25,500 bases of DNA from contig JAAAIG010000574.1 in the NCBI GenBank assembly GCA_015852425.1, forward strand, positions 1 through 25,500. The letters are read 5' to 3'. Position 1 is the first letter of the stretch. Every line of letters begins with the position of its first letter. The stretch is from Gryganskiella cystojenkinii. Lineage: Eukaryota > Mortierellomycota > Mortierellomycetes > Mortierellales > Mortierellaceae. Shown here in pieces: positions 9,813 through 20,900 of this stretch. The notes below the pieces were generated by a model. The model worked only from the letters and a program-made list of their open reading frames with translations. It was not told the origin of the DNA and made no database searches. The translations under genes and the position numbers were made by a program.

Positions 9813-11510
9813 GTTCGTGCACCCGTTTTGAAGAGGGTTATTTTTGCAAGTGTCCGTGTGTTCTAGTTCTAGTTTGTCTAGTTGAGAATAATTATTTCCT
9901 GGAATAAAATTATACAGGAAAAGAATATCGAATAATTATTCAAACAAGTGTGGCTGTGGGCGGAGAGCCAAAATCCCCCCCCCCCCCCCAACCCCCCCCC
10001 GACAAACGCCCCCGTCACCTTTTTTATTTTTTATTTTTCTGTCGTCTTCTTTTGGTTTCGCTCTCTTTTCTTTGTTTCTTTCGTTTTCCATCCAACATTG
10101 TCGTCAAATCCCCTCTCTTTCTCTCATCGTCACTCTCTGACAGGTAAGCCCATTTCTCAACCCTCCTTGGTACCGTTTCTCCTTGTTTTCTCTTCTTTCT
10201 TTTCCGTTCTTGCTCCTACACTCTCCTCGAGATCTCAGCATTGTTCCTCGGTCGTGTGCCTGAGATTGGACAGTGATTTGTGCGTGCGTATGCCGTGTGA
10301 TTGCCACAGGTGCAGGGTTCTATTTGATTTTTTTTTTGGTGGCAAACTGCTCCTCTTCTTTATTTTTTAGACTAGATGGACTTTATATCAAAACTCATCA
10401 CCTCGGGCGCTCTCTTCATGGATGTCACCAACCCGTCTTGGAGAATGCTGGTCGCCACTCGGGAGTTGGAATCAGAGATTGATCAGGATGACGTGTGGAA
10501 AACAACAAGAAAAAGAAAAACGCGCAGAAAGACTGATGGGAGGCGAAGCAGACTGACTCGATGGGCGGTTTTGGACTCAATGGACCTCAAACGATAAGGA
10601 ATGACACAGCCAGACTCCTTTTTGATGTTGCCCCCAACGCCTTCTCCAACGACACGAGTAATCACTGGGGAAGATTGAGAGGGCAGAGAGAGCGAGTGCG
10701 TGGGGGTTGTGTTTGGGTGATGCTGATTTCTTTCCCCCTTTGTTGGTTCGAGCTGGGAGGTGATCTATTTTGTTCTTTGCTTTTAATTCCCGAACAAGAA
10801 CAAAGGTGTACTTTTCGTTGTCTCTGTTCTTTTTGGCGCTTCGTTTCATTTGTTTGCTGTGCTGTTCGTCCTTTTGTGTGGAAACGTAAAAAGAGCGAGC
10901 AGTGATGGTCCAGTGAGTGTGGTATCAGGATGGACCATTCCAAACGAGGAGAGTTCTTTTTCTCTTTGTTCTGTTTCGTTTGTCCGTTGTTCGTTTCAAG
11001 ATTGTTCAACCATTGGTTCTTTTCTTGCTCACTATCTGTCGCTCCTTTTCCCTTTTGTTCTTACCTCCCCTTTCTGTTTCCCATACTACTTTTCTTTCTT
11101 CGATTCCACATTTATCTTTATCCTGCCACTGGCTGGGTTCAGCGATTTTGGTTGTGGTACAAGGCTCCCTTTGCTCGTGCCTGCTTCCCATTATCGTCAA
11201 ATAACAATGTCCGGTGCAAAACAGCCCCTCCCGCATACCTCCATCCTCTCCCACTTGACAAAGTTCTCGTTTGTGATTTGCTCGCTCCCCCCTTTCTCAC
11301 TCTTTTGCCTTCATCTGCACTCCCCCCCTTCTCCTTTGGTCTTTCCCCCTTTTATCCCCTCTTTTTTTACCTTCTGTGCACAAACCTTCTTTTCCATTAA
11401 CCTCTTCAAAATAACTAACATCAGCTCTCATCCTCATTCTGCTCCTTTAGATCTATCCCTACCTCAACCCTCATCTTCTCCACAACTTGTACATATATAA
11501 TATTCCAAAA
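9813..11510 (+). promoter_or_regulatory. Promoter and long leader of the G3BP-like gene
   Basis: No conserved coding exon is visible. From about 10015 the plus strand is strongly T/C-rich, as in early-diverging fungal promoters and leaders. A strong donor (CAG|GTAAGC, GT at 10144) and candidate acceptors shortly before the start codon (for example a CTAAC branch site and CAG at about 11414-11425) suggest one or more long 5'-UTR introns. Open frames here, such as 10376-10597, carry no recognisable domain; if they are in the mature leader they would be upstream ORFs. Confidence 0.4.
9975..10000 (+). repeat. Poly-C tract, potential G-quadruplex/i-motif
   Basis: Fifteen C's (9975-9989), AA, then nine C's (9992-10000). 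The minus strand therefore has two long G runs able to form a G-quadruplex. It sits in the middle of the divergent intergenic region. Confidence 0.8.
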
Positions 11511-13178
11511 ATGACCGCTACCGTCGCCACCAACCCCCCCACCAACACCGAGGCCGACCACACTGTCGACGCTCATGAGGTCGGCATGATGTTTGTCCAC
11601 GAATACTACACTATCCTCAACAAGGATCCTTCCCGTCTTCACTGCTTCTACAATAAACAATCGACCATGAGCCACGGTTTCCAGGGCGAAGAAACTCAGG
11701 TCTGCCACGGTCAACAGGCAAGTTCTCAAATCCTTTCTACAGACGGACGAGTGGTTTTTCGAAACAATGCATAATCGGCTGCTTTTAGCCAGAGCTTGTT
11801 TTTATTTTAAAGTCGTGCAGGTGTCACGTTTGTGGGGCAGATCGACAAAAGCGACAGACACACGAGCCCGTTAGATAAGCTAAGCTAACCCCTATTTTCT
11901 TTTTTCATTTTCGTTTCGATTTCACAGGACATTCACTCCAAGATCGTGGAATTGAACTTTGAGGACTGCAAGGTTTTGGTCAGCAACGTTGACAGCCAGA
12001 GCTCCTTGCAGGGAGGAATCGTAATCCAAGTCCTCGGTGAGATGTCAAACAACGGAGGTGTCGCCCAAAAGTTTGTCCAGACCTTCTTCTTGGCTGTCCA
12101 GCCCAAGGGTTACTACGTCCTCAACGACGTTTTCCGTTACCTCCGGGACGAGAACGACGTCGAGACCGAGATTTTTGAAGACGAGGCTCAGGAGACCGAG
12201 CCCGTCTATGAGATCGAGGCCGAGGTCGTTGAGGAGGTTGTCGAGCCCACTGTTGTTGTCGAGGAGGATGTGAACGTTGCCGAGAAAGAGGAGACTCCTG
12301 TCGTTGAGGAGCCCAAGGTCGATGTTCCCGAGGTTGTTGAGGAGAAGAAGGTTGTCGTCCATGAGGAGAAGAAGTCGGAAAAGAAGTCGGACAAGAAGCA
12401 CGACAAGAAGACTGACAAGAAGAAGGATGATAACAAGGAGAGCAAGAAGTCCAAGACCGACTCTTTCAAGAAGCAGAGCGATGTCACCGAGTCTGCTGAG
12501 GCTCTAGCTGTTGCTGCCGTCGCTGCTGCTCCTGAGGTTGCTGCCCCTCCCGCTCCCGTTGAGCCCCCCAAGCCCAAGACCTGGGCTTCTACCGCTGCCA
12601 ACAATCTTAACCAGTGGGGTTCCCAAGTCTCTGCTGCCAAGGCCTCGACCGTGACTGTTAACCCTCCTACCCCTGCCAAGCCCCATACTGCTGCCGCTGC
12701 TGCCCCGGTCGCCAACAGATCCGCTTCCCAGAGACCCTCGCACACGATTGACGCCCATTCGATCTACGTCAAGAACATTAACGAGAGAATGAGCATTGAT
12801 CAATTGAAGGAGGCCTTTGGCAAGTTTGGAACTGTCAAGAACATCGAATTGATCGCTAGAAGAACCTGCGCCTATGTTGATTTCGAGTCTGTCGAGGCTG
12901 TTCAGGCGGCTCTGAAGCAGAACGTTGTCCAGGTCGGTTCCGAGACTGTCTTGGCCGAAGAGCGTCGTCGCCAGACCGGAGGATTCCAGAGCGGTGGCAA
13001 CCGTCCCTTCTTTGGCCAGAACGGTGGTCCCCGTCAGGGTGCCCCCAACGGCCACCACCAGGGACCTCAGGGTTTCAACAACCGTGGCCGTCCCAACCCC
13101 CGTGGTGGTTTCCAGGACCGAAAGCCTCTTGGCCACAAGCCTGTTGAGAAGGCCGCCCCTACTGTTGCCGTGAAGTAA
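11511..13178 (+). CDS. G3BP/Nxt3-type RNA-binding protein (NTF2-like + RRM + RGG)
   Basis: Two exons, 11511-11717 and 11928-13178, give 485 residues. The NTF2-like domain (about 20-143) includes VGMMFVHEYYTILNKDPSRL at 24-43 and, after the splice, DIHSKIVELNF; the known family reads similarly across this point. The central region is low complexity: Glu/Val-rich (about 147-200), Lys/Asp/Ser-rich (about 200-250) and Ala/Pro-rich (about 255-340). The RRM (about 345-416) has RNP2 SIYVKNI and RNP1 CAYVDFES. A Gly/Arg/Asn/Gln-rich tail with RGG-like motifs follows. G3BP proteins nucleate stress granules and bind mRNA and the deubiquitinase USP10/Ubp3. The intron appears to be GC-AG (AG|GCAAGT donor, branch GCTAACC at about 11884, acceptor CACAG), because only this donor keeps phase and conserved alignment. 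Coding sequence uses C-ending codons heavily, which suggests high expression. Confidence 0.92.
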
Positions 13179-13715
13179 AGGAGGAATAAGCACCAAAAAA
13201 AACCAAAAAGGTCGACAAAAGGACAAGAACGAACCAAGAAAATGATCGAAAAGCATCAAAGAAGTACCACCCGATACCATCCTGTCCTCACATCAACAAG
13301 CGAGAAGCCCAAAAAAAGTTCTTACCTTTCCTTCATTTGAACAACCTTCCCTCCTCCCTCCCCCATCATCATTATTAGAACCTTGTACATTTCCCCACCA
13401 ATTACCCTTCCTTTGTTCTTCTCCCTTTGTTGCCCTCCTCCTGTTATTATTTTGCCTTTTTTCTCTCTGTTAACCTTTTGTCTTTGTAGGATTGAACGAT
13501 GAGTTCAAAAAAGTATAGTAGTTGTCAATTTTCTCTTTACGTTCCTTTTTTATTCATCTTTCTCTCCCTCTACTCATCTCACTCCTCCTCGCCTTTTTTT
13601 CTTCCAGATGAAAAGAGCCTGTACTTGTCTCGTTCAAACTTGCCAAAGTCAAGAAAAAAAACTCCAATAATAAACACACTCGACTAGCCCCGCTGCAAAT
13701 CATTATTTATTGTAG
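13179..13715 (+). terminator. 3' UTR and opposing polyadenylation signals between G3BP and PSMD5
   Basis: About 490 bp of pyrimidine-rich 3' UTR follow the G3BP stop, up to AATAAA at 13669-13674. On the minus strand an AATAAA (forward TTTATT at 13706-13711) begins only four bases after the PSMD5 stop. The two convergent signals are about 35 bp apart, so the transcripts probably abut or overlap. Confidence 0.5.
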
Positions 13716-16141
13716 TTAAGCTGCCTGATCGAGAATAGAGACTGTAGCCGTGGCGCGTTGGTAGAACGGTCCCTGACGACGGTTCAAGTCCAAATGTGAG
13801 ATCTGATCAACAGTTAATAGTTCATTACCGGAGCTGGTCTTGACTCTTTCATAGGTCTTGAGCATACCCTCAACCACCTCATGTTTCGCGACCTAACAGT
13901 GGCACACGCAAAACGTGGATATCAAAAGATGGTTAGTGTTGATTTTTTTTTTCCATGGTACATTTTTTTTTGGATTGTTTTTGCGCTCTTACCTTTTCTG
14001 AATGGGAGAGTTCAGCGTTTCTGTCCAAGAGGAAGGTAATAAAGTCTCGGAAGGCCCCCATGTTCTATGAAAAAGAGGTACAATCGATACAAGAGGTACA
14101 ATCGATACAATAAGTACACAAGATTCAAAACAAGATCCAAAGGGTTCGGTGAGTCCAAAGAAGTCCGAAAGAAGCAAAGAGACCAAAAGGTACAAAAAGT
14201 ACAAGGGGTACAATCGGTCCAATGATCTGGACTTTGTTCATTGGTACTCTTGAAGACAGGTCGCGTTTGTTGTTTACCTGAACTGCAAAGGGGTAGCGCG
14301 CTAAGGGAATCATTGCCGAGAGCGCTGCCATACTCAACTCGGGGGATTGAGACTTGGCCGACGTCAACAGGCGGGCCAAGAAAGGGCTCTGTCCAGGTCC
14401 TTCCAACTGAGCATACATTCCTCGAATAACACCATCCTCTGCCGGCGTTGGCTCCGTACTACCATGGTAGATTGAAACAATGAAAGTACAATAGTTAACG
14501 TAGTTCACATCAAACAAGATTGATGGCGTCAAAAAATAATATTGCCCGTTTGCCATCTCTGAAGGAAAATGCCGCCTTCTTACCTTGATGCCAAGATCTG
14601 AGCAAGCGAGTGATACCATGCGACCTTGGTATCCCTTGACAGGGTCGCAAATTGCTTCAAGAACGTCTGAGCACAATGACTCTGCGCCAACCACTCGACA
14701 TTCTGGATATTACCACCAATCAATCCAATCGAGGCCATGATCTCGGCCTTGAGTTGTTCATCCAGTTCGAAATCTCTGTCGCCTGATAAAAGTCTCTCCA
14801 GCTGTCCCAAAATCTGATACTTCATATCCAAGCCAATAAAATCGACTTCCTTGGAAGCACCCAATCTCCCGTACAGCTTTAAGACTGCTGTAACTCCAAG
14901 ACTGTCTTCTTGGACCTCATTCTCGATCAATTCTGATAATCGGGTCATGATCCCGGATTTGTCCAGATACTCGCTTCCAGAGGCTGATGTGCCGAATTCT
15001 GTCAGGATCTCGATAATGTTGAATCTTGTCAAGATATCCGAGGTACTCAAACCAGTCTTTAAGGGCTCGAGGAGTTGTGTCCGTTGGATCGCTGTCATGG
15101 CGTCATGCGATTGGGACGCAAGTTGCGTCAAAGCCTCGATCATGCGCATTTGGACAATCGAGTTTTTCGAAGATGCCAGGTCTCGGATCGCACAGAACGA
15201 GCCGTCATAGTTTAGGACTGTCTCCAAACGGTCCTGGGGGTGGCAGATCTAATATATACATGAGGGAAGGAGATCGCGTTAGTGTAACTAGGCACACAAA
15301 TTTTTCGTCCGCCTCTTCGTAAGCCCTTAAGGCCATCAAAAATATTCGAAAGGAGTAAGGAAGTGGTTACCTTGATGAGGGTTTGTTTGGCACTCTCTGC
15401 GACCGAGATACTACTCGATGCAACTCCGTCGATAACTGCCTTGAACACATCCGATTCCAACTAATAGCAAGATCATTGAAATATTCGAAAAAACAGGCAT
15501 TAATAATTGGTCGTTCAATGAACACTATCATTCCACAGCTTGATGGCTTTTCTTGGACCAAAATTTCTCACCATAGCTCTCAACACTGTCGGATCTTCTT
15601 GAACGACCTTGTCGACTTGGCTCAATCCAAGGGCATAAACTCGTCTTGAAGGTGACCGCAAGGCTTGCAAGAGCGCTGCGGTCATGAAGGGATCCTGCGC
15701 CACTGCGGAATAGGTCTGGCTCTTCAACAGCGATTCTAGAACGTTGCAAGTCTTGTCGATTGTGATCTCAGTGTCGTCTTCATGATCGGCCTGAAGGAGT
15801 TGAAAGAAATGAGTCAAAGGAACAGTGGCGAGAATCGTTTGTGTCGCTTCGACACCTTGAGGGCCTAAAAATGTTGAAAATGGATTGATTAGTAAACAAA
15901 ATATTTGCTCAAAAGGATATCCATAGCAGCTCTAATAAATGAAGAAAGGAGTGAGATAGAAATGTAGGACGACCCAAACTGGCCCTTCTTTTTCCGTCTT
16001 CATTTTTTTTTTACCCTGCAGAGCATGGTCGAAAACTGTCAACGCGTCTTGAATTGCTAGCGGGTCCTGCAAGGTAGCGAAAGTTGTGAGGGATTGCTGA
16101 AGCTGGGCATTGTTTCCAGAGTGTGTCTCTACAGTTGGCAT
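13716..16141 (-). CDS. PSMD5/S5B-type 26S proteasome assembly chaperone
   Basis: Seven minus-strand exons, 16015-16141, 15572-15864, 15371-15460, 14584-15248, 14278-14458, 13993-14064 and 13716-13892, give 534 residues; every phase closes (for example CAG G|GC and TCA AG|T). The product is an all-helical HEAT/ARM-type protein close in length to human PSMD5 (about 500). Recognisable parts are PLTHFFQLLQADHEDD, RVYALGLSQVDKVV, the block around YQILGQLERLLSG with IGLIGGNIQNVEWL, and the C-terminus FRDFITFLLDRNAELSHSEK then VAKHEVVEGML and QGPFYQRATATVSILDQAA, matching the PSMD5 ending around EGPYY. PSMD5 (Hsm3 in yeast) binds the base ATPase Rpt1 and guides assembly of the 19S regulatory particle. 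I call it by overall pattern and both ends; another ARM-repeat protein is a lesser possibility. Confidence 0.82.
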
Positions 16142-16210
16142 GGTGCAAATATGCTGTTGTTGCCCAGAGTGAATTGTGAATGAAGAGTGAAGCTAAAAGT
16201 TGTAATGCAG

Positions 16211-16224
16211 CCCATTTTTATATA
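16211..16224 (-). promoter_or_regulatory. TATA-like element upstream of PSMD5
   Basis: On the minus strand the sequence reads TATATAAAAATGGG, ending about 70 bases before the PSMD5 start codon. It is the clearest TATA-type box in the window. The PSMD5 promoter has to fit in the 350 bp between 16142 and 16491, together with the 3' UTR of the next gene. Confidence 0.5.
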
Positions 16225-16397
16225 CCAGACAGGCCGTGACTGCTTTCAGTGAGTGCCACGCCAGCCAGCGAAAAGACGCGTCTCCCTTTGTGCCGAACCA
16301 CTCTCACTCAAACCAGAGCATTCTAGGGAAACGACGTACACAAAAGGTATCACCAAGATGTGCCGTCCGATGATTTATTCCGAGTTGATTTCGCCCG

Positions 16398-16403
16398 TTT
16401 ATT
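16398..16403 (-). terminator. Polyadenylation signal of the SPC2 gene
   Basis: The minus strand carries AATAAA 89 bases after the SPC2 stop; a second copy lies at 16374-16379. Both suit a short 3' UTR. Confidence 0.5.
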
Positions 16404-16491
16404 AACATGCTTGACTCGAGTGTACATAATCAACGGACATGTCCTTGGAATAACATCCCACAAAAAGTCTGGCTTTCCCCTGCACTCTGTT

Positions 16492-17778
16492 TTAGTCCAA
16501 GTGTGTCGCCTCCGTGTTGGCCAAAAACTTTTCCATGTCGGCCTCAAACAGGTCCTGGGCAAGGACGCCATCCTCATCAAACCAAAATCGGAAAGCGGTC
16601 GAAAATTCTTGGTGGGTCGATATTTTGGCCTTTCCTGGTGCGGTTGCTGATCCAGAAAAGTTGATACGGAGATCCATGTCATAGTAAGGGTTGTAGCCCT
16701 TCACAGAAGAGCCTAACGAGATCGTCTGGGTGCCCTTCTACAAATGGCAGGATTAAAATAAATCGAGATGGAAAAAAATGTTAGATTGTGCTAAAGACTG
16801 GTGAGAAAAATGTGAAGCGATTGTCGATGCCATAGAGTCTTACTGGCGAGGTCTTTGACCCAGTAAAGACGGTATCCTTCTCGACGAGGTAGGCATAACC
16901 CATCATCAAGATGTTGGCGAGGTAATACCTGTTGATAAAAGAAAAAAAGTAGGGGGAAAACACCATTGTTAATGAGGGAAATGCCAATTTCGTTGAGGGC
17001 AAGGGGGGGGGGTCCTGAGATACAAAAATGATTTCAGGGATAAAACTTCCAGTCAGATCACACGAAAGTATATACGTGGCAACCACGGGGAGGTACTTAC
17101 AGCGCGACACTGACACCAGTCCAGAACTTGGTGGCGGGTAACTCGAAAGGGTGAATGTATCCATAGTAAGAACCAGCAGCAGCGGCAGCACATCCCAGGT
17201 ATCCGATGATGAGTTTGATATCTGTGTGTTTGTGGCTCTGGCGGTATCCAGCTTTCGTCTCGAGGTACTATTTTAATCATTAAAGATTGTTATATAGGGT
17301 TAGATTATGCATTAATTTCATGACACGAGATTGTTTTTTTTTTGTTTCCTTGATGTATATATCCAGTGTTTATCCATTGATGAGAGGACATGTATATGTA
17401 TATACCTCCTTGACGGCATCATCACAGGCATTCTTGAGGTCCATCAAGCTGGACTTGTCGACTTTAATGGTGCGGGCTATGAAAAACCATTTTTAGATGG
17501 GAAGAAAAGGCGAGGTTAGATTTGGCAGCCAGGAGAAAGGAGGACATTGTTGGCGTAAGCAAGTCGAGGATATAGACGTCTTGCCTTGGGTTTCCGATGT
17601 CATGTTGGATGATGATGATGAAGATGAAGAAGACGAGGGATGATGCGTATGCTTCGAGTGACAACAGGAAAAGAAGAAGAAAGAATGGGATGAAATCAAA
17701 AAATGGAAAAAACTGAATTTGAGAGGGGTACAGTAACGAGATATTTTTTGTTGAAAAAGCGCACTCACCTCGTGCCAT
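16492..17778 (-). CDS. SPC2: Signal peptidase complex subunit 2 (SPC2/SPCS2)
   Basis: Five minus-strand exons, 17769-17778, 17406-17476, 17101-17267, 16844-16928 and 16492-16737, give 192 residues, a normal family length. The first coding exon is only ten bases (MAR plus one base). The protein reads MARARTIKVDKSSLMDLKNA, then a helix, then two adjacent membrane segments at about 45-64 (LIIGYLGCAAAAAGSYYGYI) and 74-97 (FWTGVSVALYYLANILMMGY), followed by EKDTVFTG and a soluble domain (DMDLRINFSGSA, EFSTAFRFWFDEDGVL). This order (two membrane hairpin segments and a cytosolic beta-rich domain) is typical of SPC2, a non-catalytic ER subunit that links the signal peptidase to the translocon and affects cleavage efficiency. 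An upstream in-frame ATG would add a charged extension; I prefer the short start because it gives the family length and intron phase. A run of ten G's lies in the third intron (17003-17012). Confidence 0.9.
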
Positions 17779-17947
17779 TCCCGATTGATGTCTGAATGAA
17801 TCGTCTTTATCTTCCTCTTCTCTTTCATTGTCGCTTTTCTTTCTCAACCCAAACTTTTTTTGCTGCTACCTAAACCACCACCACAACCACCACCTCGTAT
17901 TCATCCCTATAGACTTGCAATCCCCCACTATAACATGGCCAGAGAGG
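17779..17947. promoter_or_regulatory. Compact bidirectional promoter, SPC2 / SMG5-like
   Basis: Only 169 bp separate the two divergent start codons. The stretch contains a run of CCACCACCACAACCACCACC type at about 17876-17894 and T-rich sequence, but no TATA box. Both promoters and both 5' UTRs must lie here or extend into coding sequence. Confidence 0.6.
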
Positions 17948-20900
17948 ATGTCCAGTTCCAGCAGTCTTCTTCCTCCTGAGATCAACCTCATTCGCCAGCT
18001 ATACCTGTAAAGTCATCTATTTCAAAAGAACATTTCCTCTTCATTCTTTTGGATTGCACCTTCTTGTTTGAATGAAATAACGAACCAACATGGACAGGCA
18101 GCTCCACATCGATACATTCGAGCGGCAGAAACGCTGCACTTCTTTTTGTGTTCGTGTGGGACGTGTTTCTATGCCCCTCCCTGTTTTGATCACATAACAA
18201 CCACATGCCACGGTCGTCGTTTCTCACACAACCCTTCCCGTAATTTCCAACAAACGATGATTTTCCATAGTGATGCTGCTGTCCTCGAACAGTCAATACA
18301 GCAACACGTAGAGGCCAACAAGGTCGGCTTTCGATCCTCCAATAGTTCCCATCCCTCTTCGCCCAGCGGTCGATCCTCAAATCGGGACGGATCCCCACAG
18401 TCACAACAGTCTGGTCGTCGTGGCCCAACCCCTGTTCAACAACCACCCTCAAAACGATCCAATCGTCAAAACCAACAATCGGTGCAGGATGATCCAGGCT
18501 TTCAGATCCCGGCCTCAACTTTTTTTCGATCTGGTCACGAAGAACTGACTTTTTTGAGAGACAGGTACGTTTCTTTTGTTGACAAAAAAAAAAAAAAGAG
18601 AGAAAATTGGAGTGTTTTTGCATTGGACCTTTTGGACAATCAACTTCTCACGCATGGACGACAAGGCGACCGTAGCAGCACGTCTCGGTCGTTCAACTCT
18701 TTTTCTTTTTAAAACCATTGCGCAAAAGAACCCTGGCGTTTGTTCATAAAAATGAATGACCCATCCGTTCTAAAATATGCATCATAAGACCTTTGTCGAC
18801 CGAAAAAAGAATTTCTTTTGAAAGAACCACTCTGATGAGCATTGTCCACCATGCTTGTACGCGCTCAAATGTATTTTTTTTATCTTATTGATTTTTTTGT
18901 TTGTTTGTTTACTCCTTTTAGTTTGAAGGATGTCTTTGAGACGGTCCTACTGGCGGATCTGGTTGCCGCAGTTGAAAAGTCAGTTGACGAGCGTCTGTGG
19001 AGGCACGTCTTTTACACACCCATCGAAGAGCTTCGTGCCGAGCTGAGAAAGGTAACGAAAACACAAAAAAGGAACACACACTCCAATCTTCTATCACACA
19101 CGGACGCACTAGACACGGGATACAGGACAGGACACGTATTGCTGGGCAAAGACAGAGAGAGAGAGCAACAAAATAGCTCACTCATTTACCCACTTTGTTT
19201 CTGACAATGCAGTTGCGGGGACATATTGTCCGAGTTGAAAGTATCTCTTTTACTAATCATAAAGCCGGATTGTTTTCCTAAACAGCTCGACCGAACAAGT
19301 GCACGCCGCCAGGAGGTCTTGGATGAACTGAGCAAATTGTTGGACAAGGGCACAGGATTCTACCATGAAGTCATCACTACACTGCGGTGTGACCATGACC
19401 TAGACCTGAATAGTGTTGCTGTTGAGGTGCTCAACACAGAATCCGCAGGAGGCACTAGCTCAATCAATAACACCGGCAGTTCTCAGGACAACAGTCGAGG
19501 ATCTCAGGGTCGCACTCGGAATGGTCGTGCACGCCAGCAATCACGTCAAAAGGATCAACAAGAGTCAACCTCATCCTCCACATCCTCCACTTTCCCCAAA
19601 GAGTCGCTCGCCAACTGTGTCCAAAAGTGTTTTGTTTACCTTGGCGACCTGGCTCGGTACCGAACCAATATCCGGTTGGAGGCACAGTCAGTCCAGAACT
19701 CTCATAACGTTGCTCAGCCCGCAGGCGCACTGGCAACACAACAGGTTCGACCAACGGCGTCTGATTGGAAAGCTGCGGGGCGGTTTTATCAGCGAGCAAT
19801 CCAGATATACCCGGACAGTGCGAAACCTTACGGACAGATGGCGATTCTCGCCTCTTATGCTAGCGATGACTTGGATGCGCTGTACTGGTACAGTCTTAGG
19901 TAAGATTGCTCACCACACTGAGTAAGAAGACTCTTTCCTAGCTATTGCATCCATTATCTTCACAAACAAAAAGACTCATATTATTACCTCCTTTTGTATT
20001 TGAAAATAGTCTAGGAGCAAAGTCACCGTCGGTGGTGGTTCGGGACAACCTCAAAGTTTTCTTTTCTCGTTTTCAGAATCGATACAAGGAAGTCTTGATG
20101 GCGCTCACATCTTCTTTTTCGGACCATGACCACCAATACCAACAGCATCAACAACAACGACAACAACAACAACAACATCAGGATACTATGGACACCTATT
20201 CTGATTCTCAACCACATCGGACGAGGACACCGGCCGAATCATGCGACTTACTTGTACTCTTTATCAAAATTCAGATGGATTTATTTACTCCGCAGCTCGA
20301 GAGGTAACATTGTTTCTTTCACCTAAAACATTCTTTTTCAGAAAAATTCCTGTGTTACCGAGAAAAATAACGACAAGGGCGATCGATGGCGTGTGCTGAC
20401 TGTGATATCACACCTACTTAAATTAGTGTCACATTTCGGGAACCACAAATTCTGGACATTTTTTGCTCAAGACTTGGAGAGAAGCTGATGCTAGAGGAGT
20501 CAGGTGGTTTTGAGCTCGAGGCTCAAAAGATGGTCATTGCCACAGTTTTAATCGTCTGGGATCTTCTTTTCAGGACCCTTCATACCTCCAACGGAAACGA
20601 GATGGCATCCAAAATCGGTGTGCAGGGCATGAAGCAGGCACAAAGGACAGGGCTGATTTTTTTGCTCCAGATCGCCACTGTCCTTTTGGAACGACAGCTC
20701 ATGAATCTGCAACAACAACAACAACAACAAGCAGAAGAGGAGCAAAGCGCCACTGATGGCAACTTTACTCGATCGCTGTTTTTACATCAAACGCTGATGT
20801 TCCCCATCCAGATGTTTCTTCAATTTTGGATATCACACTGGGACCAAATTTGGGGCATGATCCGTTTGGAGGAGAAGTGGGCATCTTCTTCTTCCTCCTC

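Noticed and set aside
9483..10370. Several open frames made of Lys/Arg/Glu or Phe/Ser/Leu
   Set aside because: They arise from the polypurine and T/C-rich tracts and have no domain or splice support.
10376..10597. 73-codon open frame in the G3BP upstream region
   Set aside because: No recognisable domain, Lys/Arg-rich low-complexity end, and it lies in a probable leader or intron.
12206..13280. Long antisense open frames across G3BP (up to 258 codons)
   Set aside because: They mirror the biased codon use of the repetitive sense strand and contain only low-complexity Leu/Ser/Gly sequence.
13745..13795. tRNA-like sequence with A-box-like GTGGCGCGTTGG and B-box-like GGTTCAAGTCC
   Set aside because: It lies inside the last coding exon of PSMD5 (antisense), encodes the conserved QGPFYQRAT tail there, and I could not build an acceptor stem and anticodon arm around it.
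17003..17012. Ten-G run as a possible regulatory G-quadruplex
   Set aside because: It is a single homopolymer within an SPC2 intron; one run alone gives weak support and could be a sequencing-prone tract.
19205..19285. Extra small exon in the SMG5-like gene (from TTGCGGGG to the GTATCT donor)
   Set aside because: It is 28-30 bases and leaves the frame out of phase with the next exon; skipping it joins exon 3 and exon 4 in phase 0 and keeps the domain continuous.
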